From contig CM059560.1 of assembly GCA_030386875.1 (NCBI GenBank), positions 43,442,757 to 43,506,756 on the forward strand: DNA of 64,000 nucleotides, given 5' to 3'. Both the position numbers and the translations under genes were made by a program. How positions within the stretch are numbered: position 1 is the first letter of the stretch; each line of letters begins with the position of its first letter. Origin of the DNA: Morinoia aosen (Eukaryota > Arthropoda > Malacostraca > Amphipoda > Talitridae). A model generated the notes under the pieces. The model worked only from the letters and a program-made list of their open reading frames with translations, searched no databases and was not told the DNA's origin. Of this stretch, positions 49,986 through 62,594 are shown in pieces.

Positions 49986-52900
49986 TTGTGCGCTGTAGAG
50001 ATACCTTCTGTACTCCTTTGTGCGCTGTAGAGATACCTTCTGTACTCCTTTGTGCGCTGTAGAGATACCTTCTGTACTCCTTTGTGCGCTGTAGAGATAC
50101 CTTCTGTACTCCTTTGTGCGCTGTAGAGATACCTCGTGTACTCCTTTGTACGCTGTAGAGATACCTTCTGTACTCCTTTGTACGCTGTAGAGATACCTCG
50201 TGTACTCCTTTGTACGTTCGAGAGATATTTCCTGTACTTCTATGTGCGCTGTAGAAATACCTTCTGTACTCCTTTGTGCGCTGTAGAGATACCTTCCGTA
50301 CTCCTTTGTGCGCTGTAGAGATACCTTCTTTACTCCTTTGTACGCTGTAGAGATACCTTCTGTACTGATTTGTACGCTGTAGAGATACCTCGTGTACTCC
50401 TTTGTACGTTCTAGAGAAATTTCCTGTACTCCTTTGCACGCTGTAGAGATACCTTCTGTACTCCTTTGTGCGCTGTAGGGATACCTTCTGTACTCCTTTG
50501 TACGCTGTAGAGATACCTCGTGTACTCCTTTGTACGTTCTAGAGATATTTCCTGTACTCCTTTGTGCGCTGTAAAGATACCTTCTGTACTCCTTTGTGCG
50601 CTGTAGAGATACCTTCTGTACTCCTTTGTGCGCTGTACAGATACTTTCTGTACTCCTTTGTGCGCTGTAGAGATACCTTCCGTACTCCTTTGTGCGCTGT
50701 AGAGATACCTTCTGTACTCCTTTGTGCGCTGTAGAGATACCTCGTGTACTCCTTTGTACGCTGTAGAGATACTTTCTGTACTCCTTTGTACGCCGTAGAG
50801 ATACCTCGTGTACTCCTTTGTGCGCTGTAGAGATACCTTCTGTACTCCTTTGTACGCTGTAGAGATACCTCGTGTACTCCTTTGTACGTTCTAGAGATAT
50901 TTCCTGTACTCCTTTGTGCGCTGTAGAGATACCTTCTGTACTCCTTTGTGCGCTGTAGAGATACCTTCTGTACTCCTTTGTGCGCTGTAGAGATACCTTC
51001 TGTACTCCTTTGTACGCTGTAGAGATACCTTCTGTACTCCTTTGTGCGCTGTAGAGATACCTTCTGTACTCCTTTGTACGCTGTAGAGATACCTCGTGTA
51101 CTCCTTTGTACGTTCTAGAGATATTTCCTGTACTCCTTTGTGCGCTGTAGAGATACCTTCTGAACTCCTTTGTGCGCTGTAGAGATACCTTCTGTACTCC
51201 TTTGTGCGCTGTAGAGATACCTTCTGTACTCCTTTGTACGCTGTAGAGATACCTTCTGTACTCCTTTGTGCGCTGTAGAGATACCTTCTGTACTCCTTTG
51301 TACGCTGTAGAGATACCTCGTGTACTCCTTTGTACGTTCTAGAGATATTTCCTGTACTCCTTTGTGCGCTGTAGAGATACCTTCTGTACTCCTTTGTGCG
51401 CTGTAGAGACACCTTCTGTACTCCTTTGTGCGCTGTAGAGATACCTTCTGTACTCCTTTGTGCGCTGTAGAGATACCTTCTGTACTCCTTTGTACCCTGC
51501 AGAGATACCTTCTGTACTCCTTTGTGCGCTGTAGAGATACCTTCTGTACTCCTATGTACGCTGTAGAGATACCTCGTGTACTCCTTTGTACGTTCTAGAG
51601 ATATTTCCTGTACTCCTTTGTGCGCTGTAGAGATACCTTCTGTACTCCTTTGTGCGCTGTAGAGATACCTTCTGTACTCCTTTGTGCGCTGTAGAAATAC
51701 CTTCTGTACTCCTTTGTACGCTGTAGAGATACCTTCTGTACTCCTTTGTGCGCTGTAGAGATACCTTCTGTACTCCTTTGTACGCTGTAGAGATACCTCG
51801 TGTACTCCTTTGTACGTTCTAGAGATATTTCCTGTACTCCTTTGTGCGCTGGAGAGATACCTTCTGTACTCCTTTGTACGCTGTAGAGATACCTTCTGTA
51901 CTCCTTTGTGCGCTGTAGAGATACCTTCTGTACTCCTTTGTGCGCTGTAGAGATACCTTCTGTACTCCTTTGTGCGCTGTAGAGATACCTCGTGTACTCC
52001 TTTGTACGCTGTAGAGATACCTTCTGTACTCCTTTGTACGCTGTAGAGATACCTCGTGTACTCCTTTGTGCGCTGTAGAGATACCTTCTGTACTCCTTTG
52101 TACGCTGTAGAGATACTTCGTGTACTCCTTTGTACGTTCTAGAGATATTTCGTGTACTCCTTTGTGCGCTGTAGAGATACCTTCTGTACTCCTTTGTGCG
52201 CTGTAGAGATACCTTCTGTACTCCTTTGTGCGCTGTAGAGATACCTTCTGTACTCCTTTGTGCGCTGTAGAGATACCTTCTTTACTCCTTTGTGCGCTGT
52301 AGAGATACCTTCTGTACTCCTTTGTGCGCTGTAGAGATACCTTCTGTACTCCTTTGTGCGCTGTAGAGATACCTTCTGTACTCCTTTGTGCGCTGTAGAG
52401 ATACCTTCTGTACTCCTTTGTGCGCTGTAGAGATACCTTCTGTACTCCTTTGTGCGCTGTAGAGATACCTTCTGTACTCCTTTGTGCGCTGTAGAGATAC
52501 CTTCTGTACTCCTTTGTGCGCTGTAGAGATACCTTCTGAACTCCTTTGTGCGCTGTAGAGATACCTTCTGTACTCCTTTGTGCGCTGTAGAGATACCTCG
52601 TGTACTCCTTTGTACGCTGTAGAGATACCTTCTGTACTCCTTTGTACGTTGTAGAGATATTTCCTGTACTCCTTTGTGCGCTGTAGAGATACCTTCTGTA
52701 CTCCTTTGTGCGCTGTAGAGATACCTTCTGTACTCCTTTGTGCGCTGTAGAGATACCTTCTGTACTCCTTTGTGCGCTGTAGAGATACGTTCTGTACTCC
52801 TTTGTGCGCTGTAGAGATACCTTCTGTACTCCTTTGTGCGCTGTAGAGATACCTTCTGTACTCCTTTGTGCGCTGTAGAGATACCTTCTGTACTCCTTTG

Positions 52901-54240
52901 TACGCTGTAGAGATACCTTCTGTACTCCTTTGTTCGCTGTAGAGATACCTTCTGTACTCCTTTGTACGCTGTAGAGATACCTCGTGTACTCCTTTGTACG
53001 TTCTAGAGATATTTCCTGTACTCCTTTGTGCGCTGTAGAGATACCTTCTGTACTCCTTTGTGCGCTGTAGAGATACCTTCTGTACTCCTTTGTGCGCTGT
53101 AGAGATACCTTCTGTACTCCTTTGTACGCTGTAGAGATACCTTCTGTACTCCTTTGTGCGCTGTAGAGATACCTTCTGTACTCATTTGTGCGCTGTAGAG
53201 ATACCTTCTGTACTCCTTTGTACGCTGTAGAGATACCTCGTGTACTCCTTTGTACGTTCTAGAGATATTTCCTGTACTCCTTTGTGTGCTGTAGAGATAC
53301 CTTCTGTACTCCTTTGTGCGCTGTAGAGATACCTTCTGTACTCCTTTGTGCGCTGTAGAGATACCTCCTGTACTCCTTTGTACGCTGTAGAGATACCTTC
53401 TGTACTCCTTTGTACGTTCTAGATATATTTCCTGTACTCCTTTGTGCGCTGTAGAGATACCTTCTGTACTCCTTTGTACGCTGTAGAGATACCTCGTGTA
53501 CTCCTTTGTACGTTCTAGAGATATTTCCTGTACTCCTTTGTGCGCTGTAGAGATACCTTCTGTACTCCTTTGTGTGCTGTAGAGATACCTTCTGTACTCC
53601 TTTGTGTGCTGTAGAGATACCTTCTGTACTCCTTTGTACGCTGTAGAGATACCTCGTGTACTCCTTTGTACGTTCTAGAGATATTTCCTGTACTCCTTTG
53701 TGCGCTGTAGAGATTCCTTCTGTACTCCTTTGTGCGCTGTAGAGATACCTTCTGTACTCCTTTGTGCGCTGTAGAGATACCTTCTGTACTCCTTTGTACG
53801 CTGTAGAGATACCTTCTGTACTCCTTTGTGCGCTGTAGAGATACCTTCTGTACTCTTTTGTACGCTGTAGAGATACCTCGTGTACTCCTTTGTACGTTCT
53901 AGAGATATTTCCTGTACTCCTTTGTGCGCTGTAGAGATACCTTCTGTACTCCTTTGTGCGCTGTAGAGATACCTTCTGTACTCCTTTGTGCGCTGTAGAG
54001 ATTCCTTCTGTACTCCTTTGTACGCTGTAGAGATACATTCTGTACTCCTTTGTGCGCTGTAGAGATACCTTCTGTACTCCCTTGTACGCTGTAGAGATAC
54101 CTCGTGTACTCCTTTGTACGTTCTAGAGATATTTCCTGTACTCCTTTGTGCGCTTTAGAGATACCTTCTGTACTCCTTTGTGCGCTGTAGAGATACCTTC
54201 TGTACTCCTTTGTGCGCTGTAGAGATACCTTCTGTACTCC
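49986..54240. repeat. Second copy of the 20034-24290 segment
   Basis: This copy carries the same variant series as 20,034-24,290, with private changes such as TACTTCTATG near 50,236 and CTCCTTTGCACGCTG near 50,432. Its right part also belongs to the block homologous to the left end of the window. The regions near 1-2, 22-24 and 52-54 kb are therefore three relatives of one segment. Confidence 0.84.
51394..51617. repeat. E block, copy 4
   Basis: The E monomer is at 51,490, with the same seven-monomer order. The B before the closing C has a TCCTATGTACG neighbourhood near 51,550. This copy is the partner of the block at 21,445. Confidence 0.85.
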
Positions 54241-55521
54241 TTTGTACGCTGTAGAGATACCTTCTGTACTCCTTTGTGTGCTGTAGAGATAATTTCTGTA
54301 CTCCTTTGTACGCTGTAGAGATACCTCGTGTACTCCTTTTTACGTTCTAGAGATATTTCCTGTACTCCTTTGTGCGCTGTAGAGATACCTTCTGTACTCC
54401 TTTGTTCGCTGTAGAGATACCTTCTGTACTCCTTTGTGCGCTGTAGAGATACCTTCTGTACTCCTTTGTGCGCTGTAGAGATACCTTCTGTACTCCTTTG
54501 TGCGCTGTAGAGATACCTTCTGTACTCCTTTGTGCGCTGTAGAGATACCTCGTGTACTCCTTTGTACGCTGTAGAGATACCTTCTGTACTCCTTTGTACG
54601 CTGTAGAGATACCTCGTGTACTCCTTTGTGCGCTGTAGAGATACCTTCTGTACTCCTTTGTACGCTGTAGAGATACTTCGTGTACTCCTTTGTACGTTCT
54701 AGAGATATTTCGTGTACTCCTTTGTGCGCTGAAGAGATACCTTCTGTACTCCTTTGTGCGCTGTAGAGATACCTTCTGTACTCCTTTGTGCGCTGTAGAG
54801 ATACCTTCTGTACTCCTTTGTGCGCTGTAGAGATACCTTCTGTACTCCTTTGTGCGCTGTGGAGATACCTTCTGTACTCCTTTGTGCGCTGTAGAGATAC
54901 CTTCTGTACTCCTTTGTGCGCTGTAGAGATACCTTCTGTACTCCTTTGTGCGCTGTAGAGATACCTTCTGTACTCCTTTGTGCGCTGTAGAGATACCTTC
55001 TGTACTCCTTTGTGCGCTGTAGAGATACCTTCTGTACTCCTTTGTGCGCTGTAGAGATACCTTCTGTACTCCTTTGTGCGCTGTAGAGATACCTTCTGTA
55101 CTCCTTTGTGCGCTGTAGAGATACCTTCTGTACTCCTTTGTGCGCTGTAGAGATACCTCGTGTACTCCTTTGTACGCTGTAGAGATACCTTCTGTACTCC
55201 TTTGTACGTTGTAGAGATATTTCCTGTACTCCTTTGTGCGCTGTAGAGATACCTTCTGTACTCCTTTGTGCGCTGTAGAGATACCTTCTGTACTCCTTTG
55301 TGCGCTGTAGAGATACCTTCTGTACTCCTTTGTGCGCTGTAGAGATACCTTCTGTACTCCTTTGTGCGCTGTAGAGATACCTTCTGTACTCCTTTGTGCG
55401 CTGTAGAGATACCTTCTGTACTCCTTTGTGCGCTGTAGAGATACCTTCTGTACTCCTTTGTACGCTGTAGAGATACCTTCTGTACTCCTTTGTTCGCTGT
55501 AGAGATACCTTCTGTACTCCT
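51970..55521. repeat. 80-monomer (2,560-bp) period pair
   Basis: About 51,970-52,961 is repeated at 54,530-55,521. Both begin with the B'-D-B-A-B-C block with ACTTCG and TTTCGTG, then a long A run, then TTGTACGTTG (52,642 and 55,202) and TTGTTCGCTG (about 52,930 and 55,490). The left end of the window shows the same 2,560-bp spacing (673 and 3,233; 961 and 3,521), although its first copy lacks the opening block. Confidence 0.85.
53666..54337. repeat. Second run of three 7-monomer units, copy of 1697-2368
   Basis: This run is displaced 51,969 bases from 1,697-2,368 and has the same monomer order and most of the same private variants, including AGATTCC, ACATTC and the CTTTAG monomer. The next class C, at 54,338, shares the rare start TTTTACGTTC with 2,369. 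Differences include AATTTC near 54,291. It is part of the larger left-to-right homologous block rather than an independent expansion. Confidence 0.88.
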
Positions 55522-57729
55522 TTGTACGCTGTAGAGATACCTTCTCTACTCCTTTGTACGCTGTAGAGATACCTCGTGTACTCCTTTGTACGTTCTAGAG
55601 ATATTTCCTGTACTCCTTTGTGCGCTGTAGAGATACCTTCTGTACTCCTTTGTGCGCTGTAGAGATACCTTCTGTACTCCTTTGTGCGCTGTAGAGATAC
55701 CTTCTGTACTCCTTTGTACGCTGTAGAGATACCTTCTGTACTCCTTTGTACGTTCTAGATATATTTCCTGTACTCCTTTGTGCGCTGTAGAGATACCTTC
55801 TGTACTCCTTTGTACGCTGTAGAGATACCTCGTGTACTCCTTTGTACGTTCTAGAGATATTTCCTGTACTCCTTTGTGCGCTGTAGAGATACCTTCTGTA
55901 CTCCTTTGTGTGCTGTAGAGATACCTTCTGTACTCCTTTGTGCGCTGTAGAGATACCTTCTGTACTCCTTTGTACGCTGTAGAGATACCTCGTGTACTCC
56001 TTTGTACGTTCTAGAGATATTTCCTGTACTCCTTTGTGCGCTGTAGAGATTCCTTCTGTACTCCTTTGTGCGCTGTAGAGATACCTTCTGTACTCCTTTG
56101 TGCGCTGTAGAGATACCTTCTGTACTCCTTTGTACGCTGTCTAGATACCTTCTGTACTCCTTTGTGCGCTGTAGAGATACCTTCTGTACTCTTTTGTACG
56201 CTGTAGAGATACCTCGTGTACTCTTTTGTACGTTCTAGAGATATTTCCTGTACTCCTTTTTGCGCTGTAGAGATACCTTCTGTACTCCTTTGTGCGCTGT
56301 AGAGATACCTTCTGTACTCCTTTGTGCGCTGTAGAGATACCTTCTGTACTCTTTTGTACGCTGTAGAGATACCTTCTGTACTCCTTTGTGCGCTGTAGAG
56401 ATACCTTCTGTACTCCTTTGTACGCTGTAGAGATACCTCGTGTACTCCTTTGTACGTTCTAGAGATATTTCCTGTACTCCTTTGTGCGCTTTAGAGATAC
56501 CTTCTGTACTCCTTTGTGCGCTGTAGAGATACCTTCTGTACTCCTTTGTACGCTGTAGAGATACCTTCTGTACTCCTTTGTGCGCTGTAGAGATACCTTC
56601 TGTACTCCTTTGTGCGCTGTAGAGATACCTTCTGTACTCCTTTGTACGCTGTAGAGATACCTTCTGTACTCCTTTGTTCGCTGTAGAGATACCTTCTGTA
56701 CTCCTTTGTACGCTGTAGAGATACCTTCTCTACTCCTTTGTACGCTGTAGAGATACCTCGTGTACTCCTTTGTACGTTCTAGAGATATTTCCTGTACTCC
56801 TTTGTGCGCTGTAGAGATACCTTCTGTACTCCTTTGTGCGCTGTAGAGATACCTTCTGTACTCCTTTGTGCGCTGTAGAGATACCTTCTGTACTCCTTTG
56901 TACGCTGTAGAGATACCTTCTGTACTCCTTTGTACGTTCTAGATATATTTCCTGTACTCCTTTGTGCGCTGTAGAGATACCTTCTGTACTCCTTTGTACG
57001 CTGTAGAGATACCTCGTGTACTCCTTTGTACGTTCTAGAGATATTTCCTGTACTCCTTTGTGCGCTGTAGAGATACCTTCTGTACTCCTTTGTGTGCTGT
57101 AGAGATACCTTCTGTACTCCTTTGTGCGCTGTAGAGATACCTTCTGTACTCCTTTGTACGCTGTAGAGATACCTCGTGTACTCCTTTGTACGTTCTAGAG
57201 ATATTTCCTGTACTCCTTTGTGCGCTGTAGAGATTCCTTCTGTACTCCTTTGTGCGCTGTAGAGATACCTTCTGTACTCCTTTGTGCGCTGTAGAGATAC
57301 CTTCTGTACTCCTTTGTACGCTGTCGAGATACCTTCTGTACTCCTTTGTGCGCTGTAGAGATACCTTCTGTACTCTTTTGTACGCTGTAGAGATACCTCG
57401 TGTACTCCTTTGTACGTTCTAGAGATATTTCCTGTACTCCTTTTTGCGCTGTAGAGATACCTTCTGTACTCCTTTGTGCGCTGTAGAGATACCTTCTGTA
57501 CTCCTTTGTGCGCTGTAGAGATACCTTCTGTACTCCTTTGTACGCTGTAGAGATACCTTCTGTACTCCTTTGTGCGCTGTAGAGATACCTTCTGTACTCC
57601 TTTGTACGCTGTAGAGATACCTCGTGTACTCCTTTGTACGTTCTAGAGATATTTCCTGTACTCCTTTGTGCGCTTTAGAGATACCTTCTGTACTCCTTTG
57701 TGCGCTGTAGAGATACCTTCCGTACTCCT
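55394..57729. repeat. 37-monomer tandem duplication, right copy
   Basis: The same 1,184-bp duplication as at 3,425-5,760, displaced by 51,969. TTCTCTACTCC occurs near 55,540 and 56,726, TCTAGATATA near 55,746 and 56,930, and GCGCTTTAG near 56,486 and 57,670. The duplication is in both left and right segments, so it came before their separation. Confidence 0.86.
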
Positions 57730-60033
57730 TTGTGCGCTGTAGAGATACCTTCTGTACTCCTTTTTACGCTGTAGAGATACCTTCTGTACTCCTTTGTGCG
57801 CTGTAGAGATACCGTCTGTACCCCTTTGTACGCTGTAGAGATACCTCGTGTACTCCTTTGTACGTTCTAGAGATATTTCCTGTACTCCTTTGTGCGCTGT
57901 AGAGATACCTTCTGTACTCCTTTGTGCGCTGTAGAGATACCTTCTGTACTCCTTTGTGCGCTGTAGAGATACCTTCTGTACTCCTTTGTGCGCTGTAAAG
58001 ATACCTTCTGTACTCCTTTGTACGTTCTAGAGATATTTCCTGTACTCCTTTGTGCGCTGTAGAGATACCTTCTGTTCTCCTTTGTACGCTGTAGAGATAC
58101 CTCGTGTACTCCTTTGTACGTTCTAGAGATATTTCCTGTACTCCTTTGTGCGCTGTAGAGATACCTTCTGTACTCCTTTGTGCGCTGTAGAGATACCTTC
58201 TGTACTCCTTTGTGCGCTGTAGAGATACCTTCTGTACTCCTTTGTACGCTGGAGAGATACCTCGTGTACTCCTTTGTACGCTCTAGAGATATTTCCTGTA
58301 CTCCTTTGTGCGCTGTAGAGATACCTTCTGTACTCCTTTGTGCGCTGTAGAGATACCTTCTGTACTCCTTTGTGCGCTGTAGAGATACCTTCTGTACTCC
58401 TTTGTACGCTGTAGAGATACCTTCTGTACTCCTTTGTGCGCTGTAGAGATGCCTTCTGTACTCCTTTGTACGCTGTAGAGATACCTCGTGTACTCCTTTG
58501 TACGTTCTAGAGATATTCCCTGTACTCCTTTGTGCGCTGTAGAGATACCTTCTGTACTCCTTTGTGCGCTGTAGAGATACCTTCTGTACTCCTTTGTGCG
58601 CTGTAGAGATACCTTCTGTACTCCTTTGTACGCTGTAGAGATACCTTCTGTACTCCTTTGTGCGCTGTAGAGATACCTTCTGTACTCCTTTGTACGCTGT
58701 AGAGATACCTCGTGTACTCCTTTGTACGTTCTAGAGATATTTCCTGTACTTCTTTGTGCGCTGTAGAGATACCTTCTGTACTCCTTTGTGCGCTGTAGAG
58801 ATACCTTCTGTACTCCTTTGTGCGCTGTAGAGATACCTTCTGTACTCCTTTGTACGCTGTAGAGATACCTTCTGTACTCCTTTGTGCGCTGTAGAGATAC
58901 CTTCTGTACTCCTTTGTACGCTGTAGAGATACCTCGTGTACTTCTTTGTACGTTCTAGAGAAATTTCCTGTACTCCTTTGTGCGCTGTAGAGATATCTTC
59001 TGTACTCCTTTGTACGCTGTAGAGATACCTTCTGTACTCCTTTGTACGCTGTAGAGATACCTCGTGTACTCCTTTGTACGTTCTAGAGAAATTTCCTGTA
59101 CTCCTTTGTGCGCTGTAGAGATACCTTCTGTACTCCTTTGTACGCTGTAGAGATACCTCGTGTACTCCTTTGTACGTTCTAGAGATATTTCCTGTACTCC
59201 TTTGTGCGCTGTAAAGATACCTTCTGTACTCCTTTGTGCGCTGTAGAGATACCTTCTGTACTCCTTTGTGCGCTGTACAGATACCTTCTGAACTCCTTTG
59301 TGCGCTGTAGAGATACCTTCTGTACTCCTTTTTGCGCTGTAGAGATACCTTCTGTACTCCTTTTTGCGCTGTAGAGATACCTCGTGTACTCCTTTGTACG
59401 CTGTAGAGATACCTTCTGTACTCCTTTGTACGCCGTAGAGATACCTCGTGTACTCCTTTGTGCGCTGTAGAGATACCTTCTGTACTCCTTTGTACGCTGT
59501 AGAGATACCTCGTGTACTCCTTTGTACGTTCTAGAGATATTTCCTGTACTCCTTTGTGCGCTGTAGAGATACCTTCTGTACTCCTTTGTGCGCTGTAGAG
59601 ATACCTTCTGTACTCCTTTGTGCGCTGTAGAGATACCTTCTGTACTCCTTTGTGCGCTGTAGAGATACCTTCTGTACTCCTTTGTGCGCTGTAGAGATAC
59701 CTTCTGTACTCCTTTGTACGCTGTAGAGATACCTCGTGTACTCCTTTGTACGTTCTAGAGATATTTCCTGTACTCCTTTGTGCGCTGTAGAGATACCTTC
59801 TGTACTCCTTTGTGCGCTCTAGAGATACCTTCTGTACTCCTTTGTGCGCTGTAGAGATACCTTCTGTACTCCTTTGTACGCTGTAGAGATACCTTCTGTA
59901 CTCCTTTGTGCGCTGTAGAGATACCTTCTGTACTCCTTTGTACGCTGTAGAGATACCTCGTGTACTCCTTTGTACGTTCTAGAGATATTTCCTGTACTCC
60001 TTTGTGCGCTGTAGAGATACCTTCTGTACTCCT

Positions 60034-60257
60034 TTGTGCGCTGTAGAGACACCTTCTGTACTCCTTTGTGCGCTGTAGAGATACCTTCTGTACTCCTTTG
60101 TGCGCTGTAGAGATACCTTCTGTACTCCTTTGTACCCTGCAGAGATACCTTCTGTACTCCTTTGTGCGCTGTAGAGATACCTTGTGTACTCCTTTGTACG
60201 CTGTAGAGATACCTCGTGTACTCCTTTGTACGTTCTAGAGATATTTCCTGTACTCCT
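60034..60257. repeat. E block, copy 5
   Basis: The E monomer is at 60,130. The following A ends ACCTTGTG, a variant shared with the A after the isolated E at 6,113, so these two descend from the same copy. Confidence 0.85.
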
Positions 60258-61518
60258 TTGTGCGCTGTAGAGATACCTTCTGTACTCCTTTGTGCGCTGT
60301 AGAGATACCTTCTGTACTTCTTTGTGCGCTGTAGAGATACCTTCTGTACTCCTTTGTACGCTGTAGAGATACCTTCTGTACTCCTTTGTGCGCTGTAGAG
60401 ATACCTTCTGTACTCCTTTGTACGCTGTAGAGATACCTCGTGTACTCCTTTGTACGTTCTAGAGATATTTCCTGTACTCCTTTTTGCGCTGTAGAGATAC
60501 CTTCTGTACTCCTTTGTGCGCTGTAGAGATACCTTCTGTACTCCTTTGTGCGCTGTAGAGATACCTTCTGTACTCCTTTGTGCGCGGTAGAGATACCTTC
60601 TGTAATCCTTTGTGCGCTGTAGAGATACCTTCTGTACTTCTTTGTGCGCTGTAGAGATACCTCGTGTACTCCTTTGTACGCTGTAGAGATACCTTCTGTA
60701 CTCCTTTGTACGCTGTAGAGATACCTCGTGTACTCCTTTGTGCGCTGTAGAGATACCTTCTGTACTCCTTTGTACGCTGTAGAGATACCTCGTGTACTCC
60801 TTTGTACGTTCTAGAGATATTTCCTTTACTCCTTTGTGCGCTGTAGAGATACCTTCTGTACTCCTTTGTGCGCTGTAGAGATACCTTCTGTACTCCTTTG
60901 TGCGCTGTAGAGATACCTTCTGTACTCCTTTGTGCGCTGTAGAGATACCTTCTGTACTTCTTTGTGCGCTGTAGAGATACCTTCTGTACTCCTTTGTGCG
61001 CTGTAGAGATACCTTCTGTACTCCTTTGTGCGCTGTAGAGATACCTTCTGTACTCCTTTGTGCGCTGTAGAGATACCTTCTGTACTCCTTTGTGCGCTGT
61101 AGAGATACCTCGTGTACTCCTTTGTACGCTGTAGAGATACCTTCTGTACTCCTTTGTACGTTCTAGAGATATTTCCTGTACTCCTTTGTGCGCTGTAGAG
61201 ATACCTTCTGTACTCCTTTGTGCGCTGTAGAGATACCTTCTGTACTCCTTTGTGCGCTGTAGAGATACCTACTGTACTCCTTTGTGCGCTGTAGAGATAC
61301 CTTCTGTACTCCTTTGTGCGCTGTAGAGATACCTTCTGTACTCCTTTGTGCGTTGTAGAGATACCTTCTGTACTTCTTTGTGCGCTGTAGAGATACCTTC
61401 TGTACTCCTTTGTACGCTGTAGAGATACCTTCTGTACACCTTTGTGCGCTGTAGAGATACCTTCTGTACTCCTTTGTACGCTGTAGAGATACCTCGTGTA
61501 CTCTTTTGTACGTTCTAG
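60130..61518. repeat. Right partner of 6113-7500
   Basis: This stretch carries the same series of rare variants as 6,113-7,500, beginning with the E monomer and including GCGCGGTAG with TGTAATCC, TTTCCTTTACTCC, TACCTACTG and GTGCGTTGTAG. Private differences include ACACC in place of ACTCC near 61,437. It shows that the two ends of the window descend from one common segment. Confidence 0.8.
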
Positions 61519-61697
61519 AGATATTTCCTGTACTCCTTTGTGCGCTGTAGAGATACCTTCTGTACTCCTTTGTGCGCTGTAGAGATACCTTCTGTACTCC
61601 TTTGTGTGCTGTAGAGATACCTTCTGTACTCCTTTGTACGCTGTAGAGATACCTTCTGTACTCCTTTGTGCGCTGTAGAGATACCTTCTGTACTCAT

Positions 61698-61730
61698 TTG
61701 TGCGCTGTTAGAGATACCTTCTGTACTCCT
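61698..61730. repeat. 33-bp monomer with an extra T
   Basis: GCGCTGTTAGAG replaces GCGCTGTAGAG, with an extra T at 61,708-61,709. It is the last phase change; starts are at 3+32k to the end of the window. The monomer also follows a TACTCATTTG variant. Confidence 0.93.
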
Positions 61731-62370
61731 TTGTACACTGTAGAGATACCTCGTGTACTCCTTTGTACGTTCTAGAGATATTTCCTGTACTCCTTTGTGC
61801 GCTGTAGAGATACCTTCTGTACTCCTTTGTGCGCTGTAGAGATACCTTCTGTACTCCATTGTGCGCTGTAGAGATACCTTCTGTACTCCTTTGTACGCTG
61901 TAGAGATACCTTCTGTACTCCTTTGTGCGCTGTAGAGATACCTTCTGTACTCCTTTGTACGCTGTAGAGATACCTTCTGTACTCCTTTGTGCGCTGTAGA
62001 GATACCTTCTGTACTCCATTGTGCGCTGTAGAGGTACCTTCTGTACTCCTTTGTGCGCTGTAGAGATACCTTCTGTACTCCTTTGTACGTTCTAGAGATA
62101 TTTACTGTACTCCTTTGTGCGCTGTAGAGATACCTTCTGTACTCCTTTGTACGCTGTAGAGATACCTCGTGTACTCCTTTGTACGTTCTAGAGATATTTC
62201 CTGTACTCCTTTGTGCGCTGTAGAGATACCTTCTGTACTCCTTTGTGCGCTGTAGAGATACCTTCTGTACTCCTTTGTACGCTGTAGAGATACCTCGTGT
62301 ACTCCTTTGTACGTTCTAGAGATATTTCCTGTACTCCTTTGTGCGCTGTAGAGATACCTTCTGTACTCCT

Positions 62371-62594
62371 TTGTGCGCTGTAGAGACACCTTCTGTACTC
62401 CTTTGTGCGCTGTAGAGATACCTTCTGTACTCCTTTGTGCGCTGTAGAGATACCTTCTGTACTCCTTTGTACCCTGCAGAGATACCTTCTGTACTCCTTT
62501 GTGCGCTGTAGAGATACCTTTTGTACTCCTTTGTACGCTGTAGAGATACCTCGTGTACTCCTTTGTACGTTCTAGAGATATTTCCTGTACTCCT
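62371..62594. repeat. E block, copy 6
   Basis: The E monomer is at 62,467 and the GAGACACC monomer at 62,371. The A after E has ACCTTTTG. The same flanking order is seen around 13,057, fitting the wider resemblance of 12.9-14.2 kb to the right end of the window. Confidence 0.85.

Larger units (their letters stand above)
52418..58081. repeat. Right copy of the segment at 449-6112
   Basis: This copy matches the left segment variant for variant up to about 58,080. There the left copy jumps to an E monomer (6,113) that matches 60,130 instead. The displacement therefore grows from 51,969 to 54,017, a difference of exactly 2,048 bp or 64 monomers. Either the left side lost 64 monomers or the right side gained them. 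Confidence 0.85.
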
